A stretch of 64,000 bases of DNA, from assembly GCA_032719365.1 (NCBI GenBank), contig CM064876.1, positions 56,601,864-56,665,863 on the forward strand. Direction: 5' to 3'. The stretch comes from Prinsepia uniflora. Lineage: Eukaryota; Streptophyta; Magnoliopsida; Rosales; Rosaceae. Positions 24,459 to 36,650 of the stretch are shown here, piece by piece; the stretch's first letter is position 1, and every line of letters starts with the position of its first letter. Made by a program: the position numbers and the translations under genes. The notes under the pieces were generated by a model that was given only the letters and a program-made list of their open reading frames with translations, was not told where the DNA came from and searched no databases.

Positions 24459-25290
24459 AAGAACTTACAACAACCATATATCACTCGTAAGGATATTTTC
24501 AAAATATCATCGTCCTTTATTTAAATTAATGATATTCGGATTGCAAGTAAATTTTCAAAAATACCTAGCCCTACTCAAATGATCAACCAAATCATCTATC
24601 CAAGGCAGCATATATTGATTCTGTATTATCACCTTATTGGGTTGTTTATAACTCGTACATAAACTTAAACTTATCTGTCCAACAACTTGAATTAGCGGTC
24701 CTGTAACACTGCCTTGGGTTCCATCTGGAACCCTCATTCCATAATCAGACGATAACCAATAATTTCACCTTCTAGCTCTTTTTCGAGGGTTCCATCTGGA
24801 ACCCTCATTCCATAATCAGACTATAACCAATAATTTCACCTTCTAGCTCTTTTTCGAGCCTTAGTCCTTTTTTCTGACTCTTTCCGAGTCCTAGTCCACT
24901 AACCTGACTCATATCGGAGTCCGAATTCAATATTTGTAACTCATACCGTCACTAACTTACTTCATCATTATTCACATCAAATTCGAAAAAGGGTCTTTTC
25001 ATTGTTTCAACACCTTAATTACTCACTCAACCAAAGAATTTATTACTCTATCATATCCAGGTCCATCTTGTCCATACATATTATAGCTTTCACTTCTAAA
25101 CCTTACTCATTATCCGTACCCACATAATTTCTTGTATATCGGAACGTAACATTCGCTATTCAACCTAATAATCCAGATCCATTTCTAGCCTTATCACCAT
25201 TCTCGGCTCATATACTCGTCCCATTACAAGGCCATGCACAGGACTCGCATCTCGGAGGAATAACATTTGTAAGCCCTACTCAGAAACCTT
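24459..25290 (-). pseudogene. Decayed Ty3/Gypsy RT remnant and leader of the three-LTR complex
   Basis: About 24540-24680 aligns by eye on the minus strand with the RT region at 19830-19950, around DDLFDQL and the following RQLNKA motif. It continues the pol remnant broken at 12442; about 25 bp of target appear lost at the insertion. A 69-73-bp unit beginning GGTTCCATCTGGAACCC is tandemly duplicated at 24717-24860. No open frame survives, and protease and gag are almost wholly deleted. Confidence 0.65.
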
Positions 25291-25302
25291 GCTCTGGTAC
25301 TA
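25291..25302 (-). other. Degenerate tRNA-Met primer site
   Basis: The minus strand reads TAGTACCAGAGC, the iMet primer site with two changes, three bases from the LTR starting at 25306. Confidence 0.7.
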
Positions 25303-25305
25303 AGT

Positions 25306-27300
25306 TAACAGAACCCGTCCCTAGTACACTTTGATAACTACGCCCAGCCTTACTCCCATCTGACAACTATCCCAAAATACTAAGATTGCCCTTAACTCTT
25401 GTTAGACGAGGGATACTCATACCATCTTAACATTCATGCCTCCACCTCTTGGTTAGCATCGTTCTTAGTGCAACAGCCTTGGAGGGTCGCCAAAAGCCAT
25501 GCAAATGTGTGTGAGCAAGCAAAATAAATATTTAAAATCATTGTTTGGAAAAACCTAAGTTTATACCCTTCCTTTTATAAAACTATGCATGCATAAGTAA
25601 ATCCAAACAACAAACAATCAAGTCTCAAACTATACAACATTTTTATGGAAATTCAATTAGAGAGTCGCATAAGCACAAATATCTCTAAAATGAAAAATAG
25701 TCAGTAAATTAAATCAATGTAAGGAAAATCAACTCATATATATATATATATATCAAGATACCACAGTAGTAAGCACACATAACCAACTCATCATCGATGC
25801 TCAATATCAATCATCATAATCAAACTGCACTACCGGTAGGCAAACCACTCGGAAAAATAGAGCCCAGCTCTGGACATCCCATTATGGACCGACCTAGGAA
25901 AACAAATCCAAGCTCTGAGCATCTGAGTCATATCCCAGATAACCTGTCTCAAGAAACAAAGCTCAGCTCAACGTCTAACCAAATAACCCGCTCAGATATA
26001 CAACATCTGAGCATTAACCATATAACCTGCATATGGATACAGCATCTAAGCGTTAACCATCAATCCGAGGAAGGTTGTCCAAAAACATGGCAGTTCACAA
26101 ATATCGAGAAAAACATACGTTTATAACACATCAATTTCTTAATTCAAATTTGGATTTCAAAATCTGAGCCTAAGCCCAAAACACAGTTTATGCGAAACTT
26201 CGTAAAATGTGCACTTAAATAATTCTCGTAAAAACATAAAAAATCGTTTAAAAATCATAACCAAACTATCATCAAATAAATCATCTAATAAAGCGATTAA
26301 AATATTTGTAACATAAAAAACATGAAGTTTCATGTTGGCCAGATGGGGGAGGACTGCGCACACGCCCTACGTACCACCAGGGTTCTCTACATGTGGTGGG
26401 CACACGCCTGCACAAGGTCATCTTTAATCTTGGTTTAGACCCAATTTCTTCTAATTTGGGTCGGATGACCTGCGACTATGACCCAATACAAACTCTGTTA
26501 TTCTATATCCATTTTCCATGATCTAATAGTTGGTGAAACTACCTAAGGAAGGGTTCTATGATGTCCAAATGAGAGAAAACCTACATGATAACATGGTCTG
26601 ATCTCATGAGCTTTCGGTTATGGTTATCCAACCATTCGTATGGCCTTTCCCTTGTTTAAACTCCTTTCTTCCTATCTTAGAACAATCGTAGGACCTCCAG
26701 GAAGATACTAACATGCATGTTCCCAAGTTTCCTTGCCTAGAACTAGAAAACGCAAAATAGGAACACACGGGTTCCTTGTTTCCTCTTCATCGTTTTCCTC
26801 TTCTTCTTCCCTAGTTTTCCTCTAGTTTCACTCCTTCCTTTCTTCTCACCTCTTATTCTTCTTCTCTTTTCCTTTCTTCTTCTCCCCCTTCTCTATTTTA
26901 TGGTTGTTCTTTTCTTCTTATTCTTTTTTTTTCGGTTCTACTCCACTGAATACACCAACACACACCAGTACATATATATAAGGACAAAGTCAATGGAAGG
27001 GAGAGATAAGGGTGGGAACATAGAAAATTTTAGATTATTCTAGATCCCTTGACAAATTACCTAAATACTCTTATGCCCAAAATTACCAAAATGCCTCTAG
27101 ATACTTTTAACCCGTATCGAACCCATTTGATCCTCGATTTTTGCATACCACCTGTCTATGAATTAATGAGTCTGAGGCCTTTGTAACAGTCCTTAAGAAA
27201 TGTCCAAAAAGTGTCTAGGTCTAAAATCCAACCTTTTGACCTTATAAGGGCAAAACTGTCATTTATATATTTTATTTTTCTGAATTTTCGGATCGTTGCA
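25306..27300 (-). repeat. LTR L2 (middle LTR of the complex)
   Basis: It matches the LTR at 8567-10855 (plus-strand start TAACAGAACCCGTCCC, end GGATCGTTGCA). Both terminal dinucleotides have decayed, and about 300 bp are deleted near 26300. A primer site lies on its left and a polypurine tract on its right, so it served both internal segments. Confidence 0.75.
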
Positions 27301-27442
27301 ATTTACTCCCCTTAAAAAAAATTCCTCGAAATTTTAAAAAATGAGATATGGATATTGTATCTGCATCAGGAACTTAGCTCCTTCGTGACCTCTTCCATGT
27401 TGTTATATGTGATTCCTCCATAACACTTTCATCAGGGGAAGA

Positions 27443-30341
27443 TGTAACGACATGTCCTGAAATTACGTGATTATCGGGATTAATTGAGGATTAATCAAGG
27501 ATTAATCGAGGCTAATCAAGGTTGGTCGATGTGAAATGACAATTTTGCCCCTAGAAGGGAAAATGTTGACTTTTGACCCGGGAGGTCAAGTGTACGTAGA
27601 CCGAGGTCCATTACATAGATTGAGAGATTATGAGCGCGTAAACAGGTGACACGTCAAATTTGGACGTCGTACGAGAAAGTTACGGGTTTAAAATGATTTT
27701 TCAAACTATTACGATTGCTTGTTTTACGAGGCAAGTTGACTTTCGGTTTCTTTTAGTGGGCCTAAAAGATCTGGTCTGAACCAATGGATGAGTGACAAGT
27801 GTCACCCATTCCATTGGCCCATCCTTCCGCATTCATGCATCTCTCATCTCTCCCTTCCTTTTGTTTCGAACAAACCTAAACGCCTCACCCACCATTTTTC
27901 CAATCTTGCCTCAGCACCTGGTGCTAGTTGAGAAAGACTGAGAGTGAGGGAGAGGCTGACAGAGACGGCGGAGGGACGGAGGAGCCACGGTGGTGGCTAG
28001 GAAACCCATAAACCAGGTAAAACCTATGAACCCGCTTTGGTTAGATTTTGGATTTTGAGTTTAGGACGTTGTAACCCTGAACTAAGATCGTGGGTGTGTT
28101 TCTTGTGGTTGTACGAGTGAAATGTGCCATAAATCACAGGATAGGACTGCTGGAATCGTGCTAGGTTCGAGTTCGAAAATGGACTCATGAGGATTCGAGC
28201 ATGGCCAAGCTTTTTAGGTAAGATTTCTTCATTTTAAACTCATGGGATGATTTCTGGGTGAAAGACAATTTTAATGGTGAAAAAATGGAGGACAATGGTG
28301 GAGGAATGGCTAAGGTACGACCTGGTCAAGGTCACGGGTCGAACGACCCGTTACAGTGAAACGGGTCGACCCGACCAGAGGTTGACGATGATGACGTGGT
28401 AGTCCACGTCATCATGTCAGTTCACGTGGCCAAGTCTGGTTGGTACCACGCGGTGAGATGTCAGAAAATGTCAAGTGACGTGGCAGTTGACGTGGTAAGT
28501 TCACGTCAACCATGTCAGACCACTTGGACCAATGAGGTAGTGCCATGTGGCAGTGTGTTAGAGATGTCAAAGTTGACGTGGCGATCCACTTCAGCAGTGT
28601 CAGACGACGTGGACTAGTGAGGTGGTACCACGTGGCAACATGTTAGGGAGTTTTCAGATTATCAGATTGAAGTAGCAGTACACGTGGCAGTGATGACATC
28701 AACAGTGATGTCATCATGTGACATGTGGCACGTGTTATAGGTTTACACGTGGCACCAATCAGGGTGTGCCATTTGGCATGTTGTCAGAGTTTGTAGAGTT
28801 GTCAGGTGTTAGGCTAACGTCAGCAGATAATGTCAATAGTGATGTCAGCGAATGATGTCAGCATGACGTTAGCGTTGACTTTGGTTGACCGAACTTTGAC
28901 CAGTACGTATGGGCTCGTGGGCATGATTTTTTAGTTCAAACTAATCTTGTTTGAAAGGTATCGACGATCTGAATCCAATTGTGGTGGTTTCAAGTCGATC
29001 AGAGATCGTTTAATAGGTCATTTGGAGTTTTTTCTCCTCGGGAAGCGTTTCGATTCCAGGATTTTTATGGGTTTCACTTATGGACTTATATAGGTTGATA
29101 GTGACCTTTGAGTATGATTTGGACAAGCTCAGACGTCCCAGAGACTTTGGATATGGCACGAATTTTGAGCATGCAGTATAGACAGTAAGTGAGTGGACAT
29201 TGTTTTATAAATGTGATGCATACATAAATGTTTTAGATGTTTTATGATCATGGTTTGAAATGCAATGCTTGCATAGTGATTTGAATTATGAAATGATGTT
29301 TCAGGCTTGTGACTATGTTTCAGATTTATGATATGATATTTCGGGCTTGAGACCCTGTTGGAAAGATTGACTCAAAGTGTGAGTCCATGTGTTTGAAAGC
29401 TATGCTTTGGGAAAATGCCCTATTGAGATGTTTGGAAACAAATACTAGTGAAATGATTTATGAGATTTGGTTTTGGGTTGAGACCCTATGAGATTTGGTT
29501 TTGGACTGAAACCCTACGTGAGACATTTGATCTGATTTGATAACTATTTTCACTAAAACCATCCTCTTGAGATTGATGTGACTCCGACGTGAATGTGTTT
29601 CCCTGGAGAGGGACTGCAGTTGTGAATATGTTTCCCCATAACGATCCCTATGATATATTGCTCGCCTCTAGGATGCACTGTGCCCCCCCCCCCCCCCCAT
29701 CTCTCTCTCTCTCTCTCCCGGGAGAGGTCACGATGCACTGTCCTTGTTGAGCAACTGTGGGAGGCTCGACTTGGGAGTGCTTAAGATATATGGCATCGTT
29801 CGTTGATTTGTTCATGACGATTTGAACGTTGGCCATTGATATATACTCGGCAACGTGCTCGAACCTGAGCAGTCCTGGAACTTATTTGTACGCGTTGCAC
29901 AGATGACATGACTAATGATGATATATTGGTATGATATGTGACAGATGTGGGATACGAGGATTGGTAATGTTTTCAAGAATTTCTTTATGTCCAGACATTT
30001 TCACAAGTTTTGGTTTTGAAAAGAAATATGATTTGATTTTAATAAAGCATTTGAGATTACATGTTTTCTGATGCATGCATACTTTTAATTGAAGAGTATA
30101 AATGTATTTTCCCAAAATTTTTTTGAAATGCTTATTTTTGTCCACTCATAGTTTTAATGGTTTTGATACCCTTCAGTTTGATCGCAGATGCGGGCTGTAG
30201 TAGAGACCGAGGCATCACATGAAGCTACGTACTCTAGAAACCCTGAGTAGGTCACAATATTATCCCTGGTCTGACACATGGTATCAGATTGGAGCAGGTC
30301 CTCCCACGTTTATCCAAGAGGATTAGGGATGGGTCATGTCA
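27443..30341 (+). mobile_element. Solo LTR (2.9 kb) with GAAGA target duplication
   Basis: Runs TGTAACGACATGTCC...GGGTCATGTCA. It is flanked by GAAGA at 27438-27442 and 30342-30346, a perfect 5-bp duplication, inside the decayed internal segment. It contains the palindrome at 27781-27818 with an interrupted right arm, ACGTGG/TGACATCA-rich DNA at 28385-28880, a candidate splice donor at 28017 and a C16-(CT)n tract at 29683. It gives the uninterrupted reference for the older LTR starting at 12443. Confidence 0.9.
28385..28880 (+). promoter_or_regulatory. ACGTGG/TGACGT-rich block of a solo LTR
   Basis: About 500 bp crowded with CACGTGGC, GACGTGG, TGATGTCA and TGTCAG words. Its homologue in the opposite orientation is at 16935-17330. 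The motifs are bZIP-type core sites. A promoter or enhancer role is inferred from density and recurrence only. Confidence 0.4.
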
Positions 30342-30977
30342 GAAGAATTTTTTGGCACAACACCTTTTCCTGCTAGTCTAAAATTTTCACAAGTTACTCC
30401 TTATACCTTAAGTCCTCTCGAAAGTCAATAGGCTATTGTTTCGACACATGTGCCTTATTATGTAAGTAATTTCATCAAAGCATGAAACACATCGTGAACT
30501 TGATAGAGTTATGAGGATACTGTCAATCTTTGGACTACTGAGCCTATCATTTCCATCATCTCAAATGACCCTATATACAGGGACTCATTTTCCCACATTA
30601 ATCAAATTACACAATACCCTTATCACGTTTTCCAAGATCTGGACGGTCCTCTTGGATTCAATAGCCATCTGAGGGTGATAAAGCAATACTTAAATGCAAC
30701 TAGGTTTCAGATTACCTCTACAACTATACCCGAACCTCGAGGTAGTGCTCGGATCTTGGTCAAACATAATTGACTATGGGATTTCATGCAAATCCATTTC
30801 TAGCCCTATATCGAAACGCAAAATTCTATATTTGACCTAATAATCCAAATCCATTTCCATCCCTATAACTATTATGGGCTCATATACTCCTCCTGTTACA
30901 AGGCCATGCATGGAGCTCGCATCTCGGAGGCATGACATTAGCAAGCACAACTCATAAACCTTGCTCTGATACCAAGT

Positions 30978-33900
30978 TGACAGTACCCGTCCCTAGCACA
31001 CTTTGAAAACTACGCCTAGTTCTGCTCCCGTCTGAAAACTATATTCAAATGCTAAGATTATCCTTAACTCTTGATAGATGAAGGATACTCGTACTGTCTT
31101 AACCGTCATACCTCCACCTCTCAGTCTGTCCCAATCTTCACGCAAAGGCCCTAGAGGGTCACCAAAAACTATGAAAATGTGTGAGTGGAAAAAATAAATA
31201 TTTAAAAACATCATTTGGAAAACATAAACTTATACCCTCCATTTTATAAAACTATACATGCATAAGTAAATCGTAACAACGAACAATCAAGTCTCAAAGT
31301 ATACAACATTATTATGGAAATTCAATAATAAAGTCGCATAAGCACAACTATCTCTAAAACGAATAAGAATTAGTAAATTAAATCAATGTAAGGAAAATTC
31401 ACTCATATATAAAAATATATCAAGCTACCACAATAGTAAGCACACATAACCAACCCATCCTCAATGCTCAATATCAATCATCATAATCAAACCGCACTAT
31501 CAGTAGGCAAACCATTCGGAAAAATAGAGCTTAACTCTGGACGTCCGAGTGGAGACCGACCTAGGAAAACAGAGCCTAGCTCTGAACATCTGGGTCATAG
31601 TCCAAATAACTAGTCTCGGGAAACAGAGACCAGCTCACGTCTGAGGCTAACCAATTATCCTACTCAGAGATATAGCATCTTAGTGCTAATAACATGCTCA
31701 GGTATACAACATCTAAGCACTAACCAGCAATCCGAGTAGGCTTGTTCAAAAACACAATAGTTCATGAATATCGAGAAACATATACATTTATAACACATAT
31801 AAGGTTCTTAAACCGAATTCGCATTTCAAAATCTGGGTCTAAGCCAAAAACACCATTTATGTAAAACCTTGCACCTAAATAATCATCGTAAAATCATCAA
31901 AAATGGTTTTAAAATCATAACCGAACTATCATCACATAAAATCATATTATAAAACGATTAAAATATTCAAATATGCATACATAATAATTTAATAAAAATA
32001 AAAGTAAGGAAAAGTTCACTCACACACTGTCCACGTAGTCGGATTCTGATTTGCACTTTCTTCCGTAAATGCGAGGAACCCTATTGCCTGTCATAAATCA
32101 TTACTAGAGGTCAATAACGTCCCAAATATCCTTATATTTAATTTCCATAATTTTTAGAATTAAAATAAGAATTTAAAATTACGCATAATATTTCAGATAG
32201 TCAAAACTGCCCCGAGACGATGTTTGTTCGTCTCGAAAATTGTACCATTGGATTCCAAACATTAATAACATAAAGTTTCATGTTGGTCGAAAGGTGGAGG
32301 ATCGCCACACGTGCCCTCATACGCCACCAGATTTCTCTGCGTGTGGCGGTCACGTGCCTAAACATGGTCATTGTCAACCTTGGTTCAAACCTGATTTCTT
32401 GTAATTTGGGTCGATGACGCGCGACTGTGACCTAGGTCAAACTGCCAAATTCTACATCCATTTTCCATATTTTAATATTTTTTTTTTCATCTACTCGACC
32501 TAAGGAAGAGTTCTATGATGTCCAAATGAGAGAAACTAACCTGATAACATAGTCTAATCTCATGGGCTTTTGGCGAGGGTTCTCCAACCATTCTTATGAC
32601 CTTTCTTGTAACGACCCATCCCAAATGTCGGGAGATTAATTAACAATAATTATGATTAATTAAGGATAATTAGGGGTTAATTGAGAAGATTCCTCGACTA
32701 ATCCGAAGAATTTCGGACAACTGACATAAAATGATCGTTTACCCTGGGACTTGGGCAAAATGTTGACTTTTGACTCGAGAGGTTAAATGGACTTTGACTA
32801 ATGACCATTATATAGATCAGGACGTTACGAGTTCGTAGATAGGCAGCGCGTCGAAATCGGACGTTCGACGGGAAAGTTACGGGTTTAGAATGCATTACGG
32901 TACTATTACACGTAAAACCGAGAAATAGGACACGTGGACTATTTTGATTCGATAAAAATCTGGGAGGACCCACTAGATGAGTGACAAGTGTCACCCATAT
33001 AATTGGCTCAAACCCCAATATGTTGGGTCCTTATCTTCATCAATCATCTTTATCATCCCTGTGATTTTCCCCTAACCCATGAGAACACCCACACAAACAC
33101 CCTTAATCCTCACCCTTTGCTATTGACCTGTGAATGGAAGTGAAAGAGGATGCTGAGACGATCATGATGGTGGCCACGACAATGAGGTAAGGAAAAACCC
33201 GAAAACTAGTTTTAGTTAAAAAATGGAAAATCACGTTTTGTTGGTTGTTGATCGTTTTAATAGTTTGGAAGAGGTTCTAGGGGATCATACGAACTCAAGG
33301 GACTTGGAATCGAGGGAAACGGTGGTCGGAATCGTTTGGAAACAAAGGAGGAAATCTAGGCTTATTGTTCATTGATTCAAAGGGTATGTTTTAGGTTTGA
33401 TTTCACGATTTTGAGTACATAGATTGATTGGGGAAGGTTAGACGAATATGTAGGAAGAAACCGCACCGATGGTGGAACGGTGGTCGGGTCGGGTCGCGGG
33501 TTTGTGTAACCCGAATTACAAGACCTGGACGGAGGTTGAAGACGTAGTGACGTCAGCGATGATGTCATTAGGATGACATCATCATGTCAGGTCTATCAAT
33601 GTCAGACTAATAGGTGTCAGACAGGGACCAATGGGGGCTTGACATGTGTCACATTTCAGTGCACAGTCAGCACTGACATGTTAGTGGTGTGGCCCAATCA
33701 CAGGTTGCCACGTATCACTAACATGTCAGTTACATGGACCAGTACGCAGGTGACATAAGGCACTGTCAGAACCTGTCAGTGCTGACATCGTGTTGACTGA
33801 CCGTTGACCTTTACCTGACCGTTGACGAGCGTTGACTTTGCTATGACCACGCGCGTGGGGTTACGTGAGCATGAATTTCTAGGTGGGAACCGTGTTATTC

Positions 33901-35286
33901 AAAGGTTTCGCCGATTCAGATCCAATGGTGGTGGTTTTGGGTCGATCAGAGATCGTTAAGTTAGTCAATCAAGGTTTTTAGCCTCGGGATACGTTGACTT
34001 TTTCGTGAGTTTTGGGGTTTTATCCTATGGACTTATATAGATGGTTAGTGACCTTCGGGTATGATTTGGATAGGTCCGAAAGTTCCGGAGATGGTGATTT
34101 AGCTCGGGGAGGCTTACAACATGTCTGTCGAGTCGGCAGCTAGGACGATCTTTGAGTGGACATTTTCTTTCAAAAATATGATTCATGCATAAATGTTTTA
34201 TATGTTTTATATATGTGATTTCTCTTAGAGTAGAAAATATGGTTTTATATAGTATTTATACGTGCTGGTGTTTCAATAATGGTTTGATGGAAGGATTTTA
34301 GAGTAGAAAATATGGAATTGAGCATGATAGCCATTTGATTTGGAAACTATCGGACTTGGAGTCCATTTGTTTTAATGAAGTATCGGGTGAGACCCATTTA
34401 CGGATTTGTGAGGGTTTTATGGAAATTCTGGGCATGGCCCATTTGAAATGTTTGAAATGATTTTATAAAATGTTTTCCATATACCATCCTTATATGTGGA
34501 TATGTGGATGGTCTCCTTCAGCTATCTAGGACACTAGGGTAGTCACGACGCATTGACTGCGAGGGGTCATTGCACGGAGCGACCGGACCGTATAGTGACT
34601 CAGGAGCAGGATTGCTATTAGACGTTTGGGATGTCATAGACTAACCCGGAGAGACCCCGGGTAGCACTCGTAGCTTAGACCATGATATGACGTCTGAGAC
34701 GTCAAGCTTCTGGGACGCTAGGCATCTGGGATGCCAAGGATCGGTATTTGAATTACAGATTTATTGGATTTATGAACTAGTATTTCGATGTTTAATAAAT
34801 GGATTTGAGCAATAACCCACATGATTTGGATTTGCGGTTTTGGGTTGTGTTCCCATACTTGGTGATTTTACGGTTTTGGGCTAAGGCCCTAATGATTTGA
34901 GGAAGGAAATGGCTTTGGTTTTATAAACGATTTTATTATATTTGAATTAACTGGTTTTCGTATGCATGCATGGTTTTAAGTGAAGGGCATATTTGTCTTC
35001 TTTTGTGAAATGTGTTTTATTAAACTGTTTATTTTTGTCCACTCACAATTTTTATGGTTTTTAATGCTCTTCAGGTTGATCGTGGATGCGGGCTGTAGTA
35101 GAGACCGAGACATTACACTTCTCTACTGACCCTGGCACATCCCGCGTTAACGTTGGGGGGATTGGGATGGGTTATGTCATTTCCCATGTCCAAATTCCTT
35201 TATTCATGTCTCATAATGATTGTAGGACCTCTAGGAAGATACTAACATGCATGCTCCCAAGTTTCCTTTGCATAAAACTAGAAAAA
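30978..35286 (-). repeat. LTR L3 (right LTR of the complex), interrupted and truncated
   Basis: The plus strand starts TGACAGTACCCGTCCC next to an intact primer site. It matches the LTR at 8567 up to 32606, is split by the solo LTR 32607-35179, then resumes for about 100 bp (TAGGACCTC, ACATGCATGCTCCC) and stops near 35286. The last roughly 560 bp expected from the 8567 copy are absent. Confidence 0.75.
32607..35179 (+). mobile_element. Solo LTR (2.6 kb) with TTTCT/TTTCC duplication
   Basis: Runs TGTAACGACCCATCCC...GGGTTATGTCA, flanked by TTTCT (32602-32606) and TTTCC (35180-35184). The paralogous site near 10120 reads CCTTTCCC, so the left copy has mutated. It is a shorter relative of the solo LTR at 27443, with a degenerate palindrome at about 32974-33000 and a candidate donor at 33187. 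Confidence 0.85.
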
Positions 35287-36149
35287 TGATAAGCACTTAA
35301 ATGTTCATCTTTTTATATGATTTATCTTTATGTTTAGCTTTATTAGAACCTTAATTATGTCAATTCTAACTCATTTTATGTTTTTCAGGTACTAATGACA
35401 AGAATTGATGAATTGAAGCTAAATGCTGGTGGAAAATGAAGAATTGGGCCTTGGACTTCCTATCTAGTCATTAGAGCCGATTAGGAGCCTTTACCGTATG
35501 CTTTCAGTATGTCACTGACTATGTCACTGGTCCATGTTCCAGCCCATGTGCCAATCCTGTGCCGAAAGCCAGCTCTGAAGTTGTCCCGAGGAGCCACGCC
35601 AAGATCCCTATCAAGTGCCTACTAAAAAGTGTCGTGCAAGCTAAAGAGTGTCGTGCAAGAATCAGGGAGGAATTTCCTTGCAAACGAAGGAAAAGGCTAC
35701 TTTCGACCATCTTTTAGAATTTTAATGTATTTAGGATTTCCTAGGTTTTTTAGGAGATGCTACCACTATATAAAGGGATGTTCTTCTCATTTAAATGGTT
35801 ACCCATTATATAAAGTGTAACGACCCGTTCCGAATTCCGGGATTAGATTAGTGACTAATCATGATTAGTGAGGTTAATCGTTGATTAGTCGGGCGAAATC
35901 GGACGAACGATGCAAAATGGCCGTTTCGCCCCTAGTCGTGGGCAAAATATAGACTTTTTGACCGGGAGGTCCGAGAGCCGAGGATCGTCACGTAGATCGA
36001 GTCGATATGAATTCATAGACAGGCGGCACGTCAAATTCGGACGTTCGATGGAGAAGTTACGGTTCACGGAAGTTCCAAGGAACTATTGCACATTTTACGA
36101 GACGAATACCTTTTGGCATTAGGTGGACCCCAGATATTTTAAATTGGCC

Positions 36150-36183
36150 CAATGGATGAGTGACAAGTGTCACTCATCCATTG
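36150..36183 (+). repeat. Perfect 16-bp-arm palindrome in the solo LTR
   Basis: Arms CAATGGATGAGTGACA and TGTCACTCATCCATTG around the 2-base loop AG, 335 bp from the LTR start. An identical 34-bp structure occurs at 54116-54149. Confidence 0.95.
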
Positions 36184-36650
36184 CTCACTGCCTCCCATAC
36201 ATGCATACCCATTCCTTTGTTCGTGAAAACCAACCCACACAAACCAAAACCCGATCTCACCAAATGGCTTCGACCATGACTATCACCCAATCCCTTCCCC
36301 CTCACTTGGTTTAACCTGAGGATGAGGCAGAGAGTGGATGAGGACTGAGAGGTGGCTGCGGGAAGGCCTGAACCGCCGTGGACAGCGGTGTGGAGGAGGA
36401 AACCTGACAAGGTATCGGTTTGCCCTTTTTCCTTCCATTTTCGATTTTATTCATTATGGACGCTTTTAGGTGATTGTAATGAGTTATTTAGGTTACTAGG
36501 GGAGTGATAAGAAGGTTTTAGTGGTGGTTAACGGCCAAGGAGGCCCTGGGGAGGTTTTGAAAATATTGAACCTTGAGGAAAAGATTGGACCGGTTTGATT
36601 TTGGGTGTTTTAGGTTGTTTAATTTATATGTTTAGGTTCCTAGGATCAAA

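Larger units (their letters stand above)
27301..30977 (-). pseudogene. Deleted second internal segment of the complex (interrupted)
   Basis: It holds the polypurine tract (about 27301-27320) and a stretch matching 10860-11000. After the solo LTR, it continues with a stretch matching 10998-11400, a stretch matching 25140-25300, and an intact tRNA-Met primer site TGGTATCAGAGC (minus, 30963-30974). Most of pol and all of gag are missing. No frame is open. Confidence 0.65.
8567..35286 (-). mobile_element. Decayed Ty3/Gypsy complex with three LTRs (LTR-int-LTR-int-LTR)
   Basis: Three related LTRs in the same minus orientation (8567-10855, 25306-27300, 30978-35286) are separated by two internal segments. 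Each internal segment has a purine-rich tract next to its left LTR and a tRNA-Met-type primer site next to its right LTR. The first internal segment is split by insertions at 12443-24458, with RNase H-region pol remnants on the left and RT-region remnants on the right. The second is deleted to about 0.8 kb, excluding a solo LTR. The right LTR is truncated at about 35286, where another repeat begins. Such a ladder is expected from unequal recombination between LTRs of neighbouring copies. All coding sequence is broken. Confidence 0.75.
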
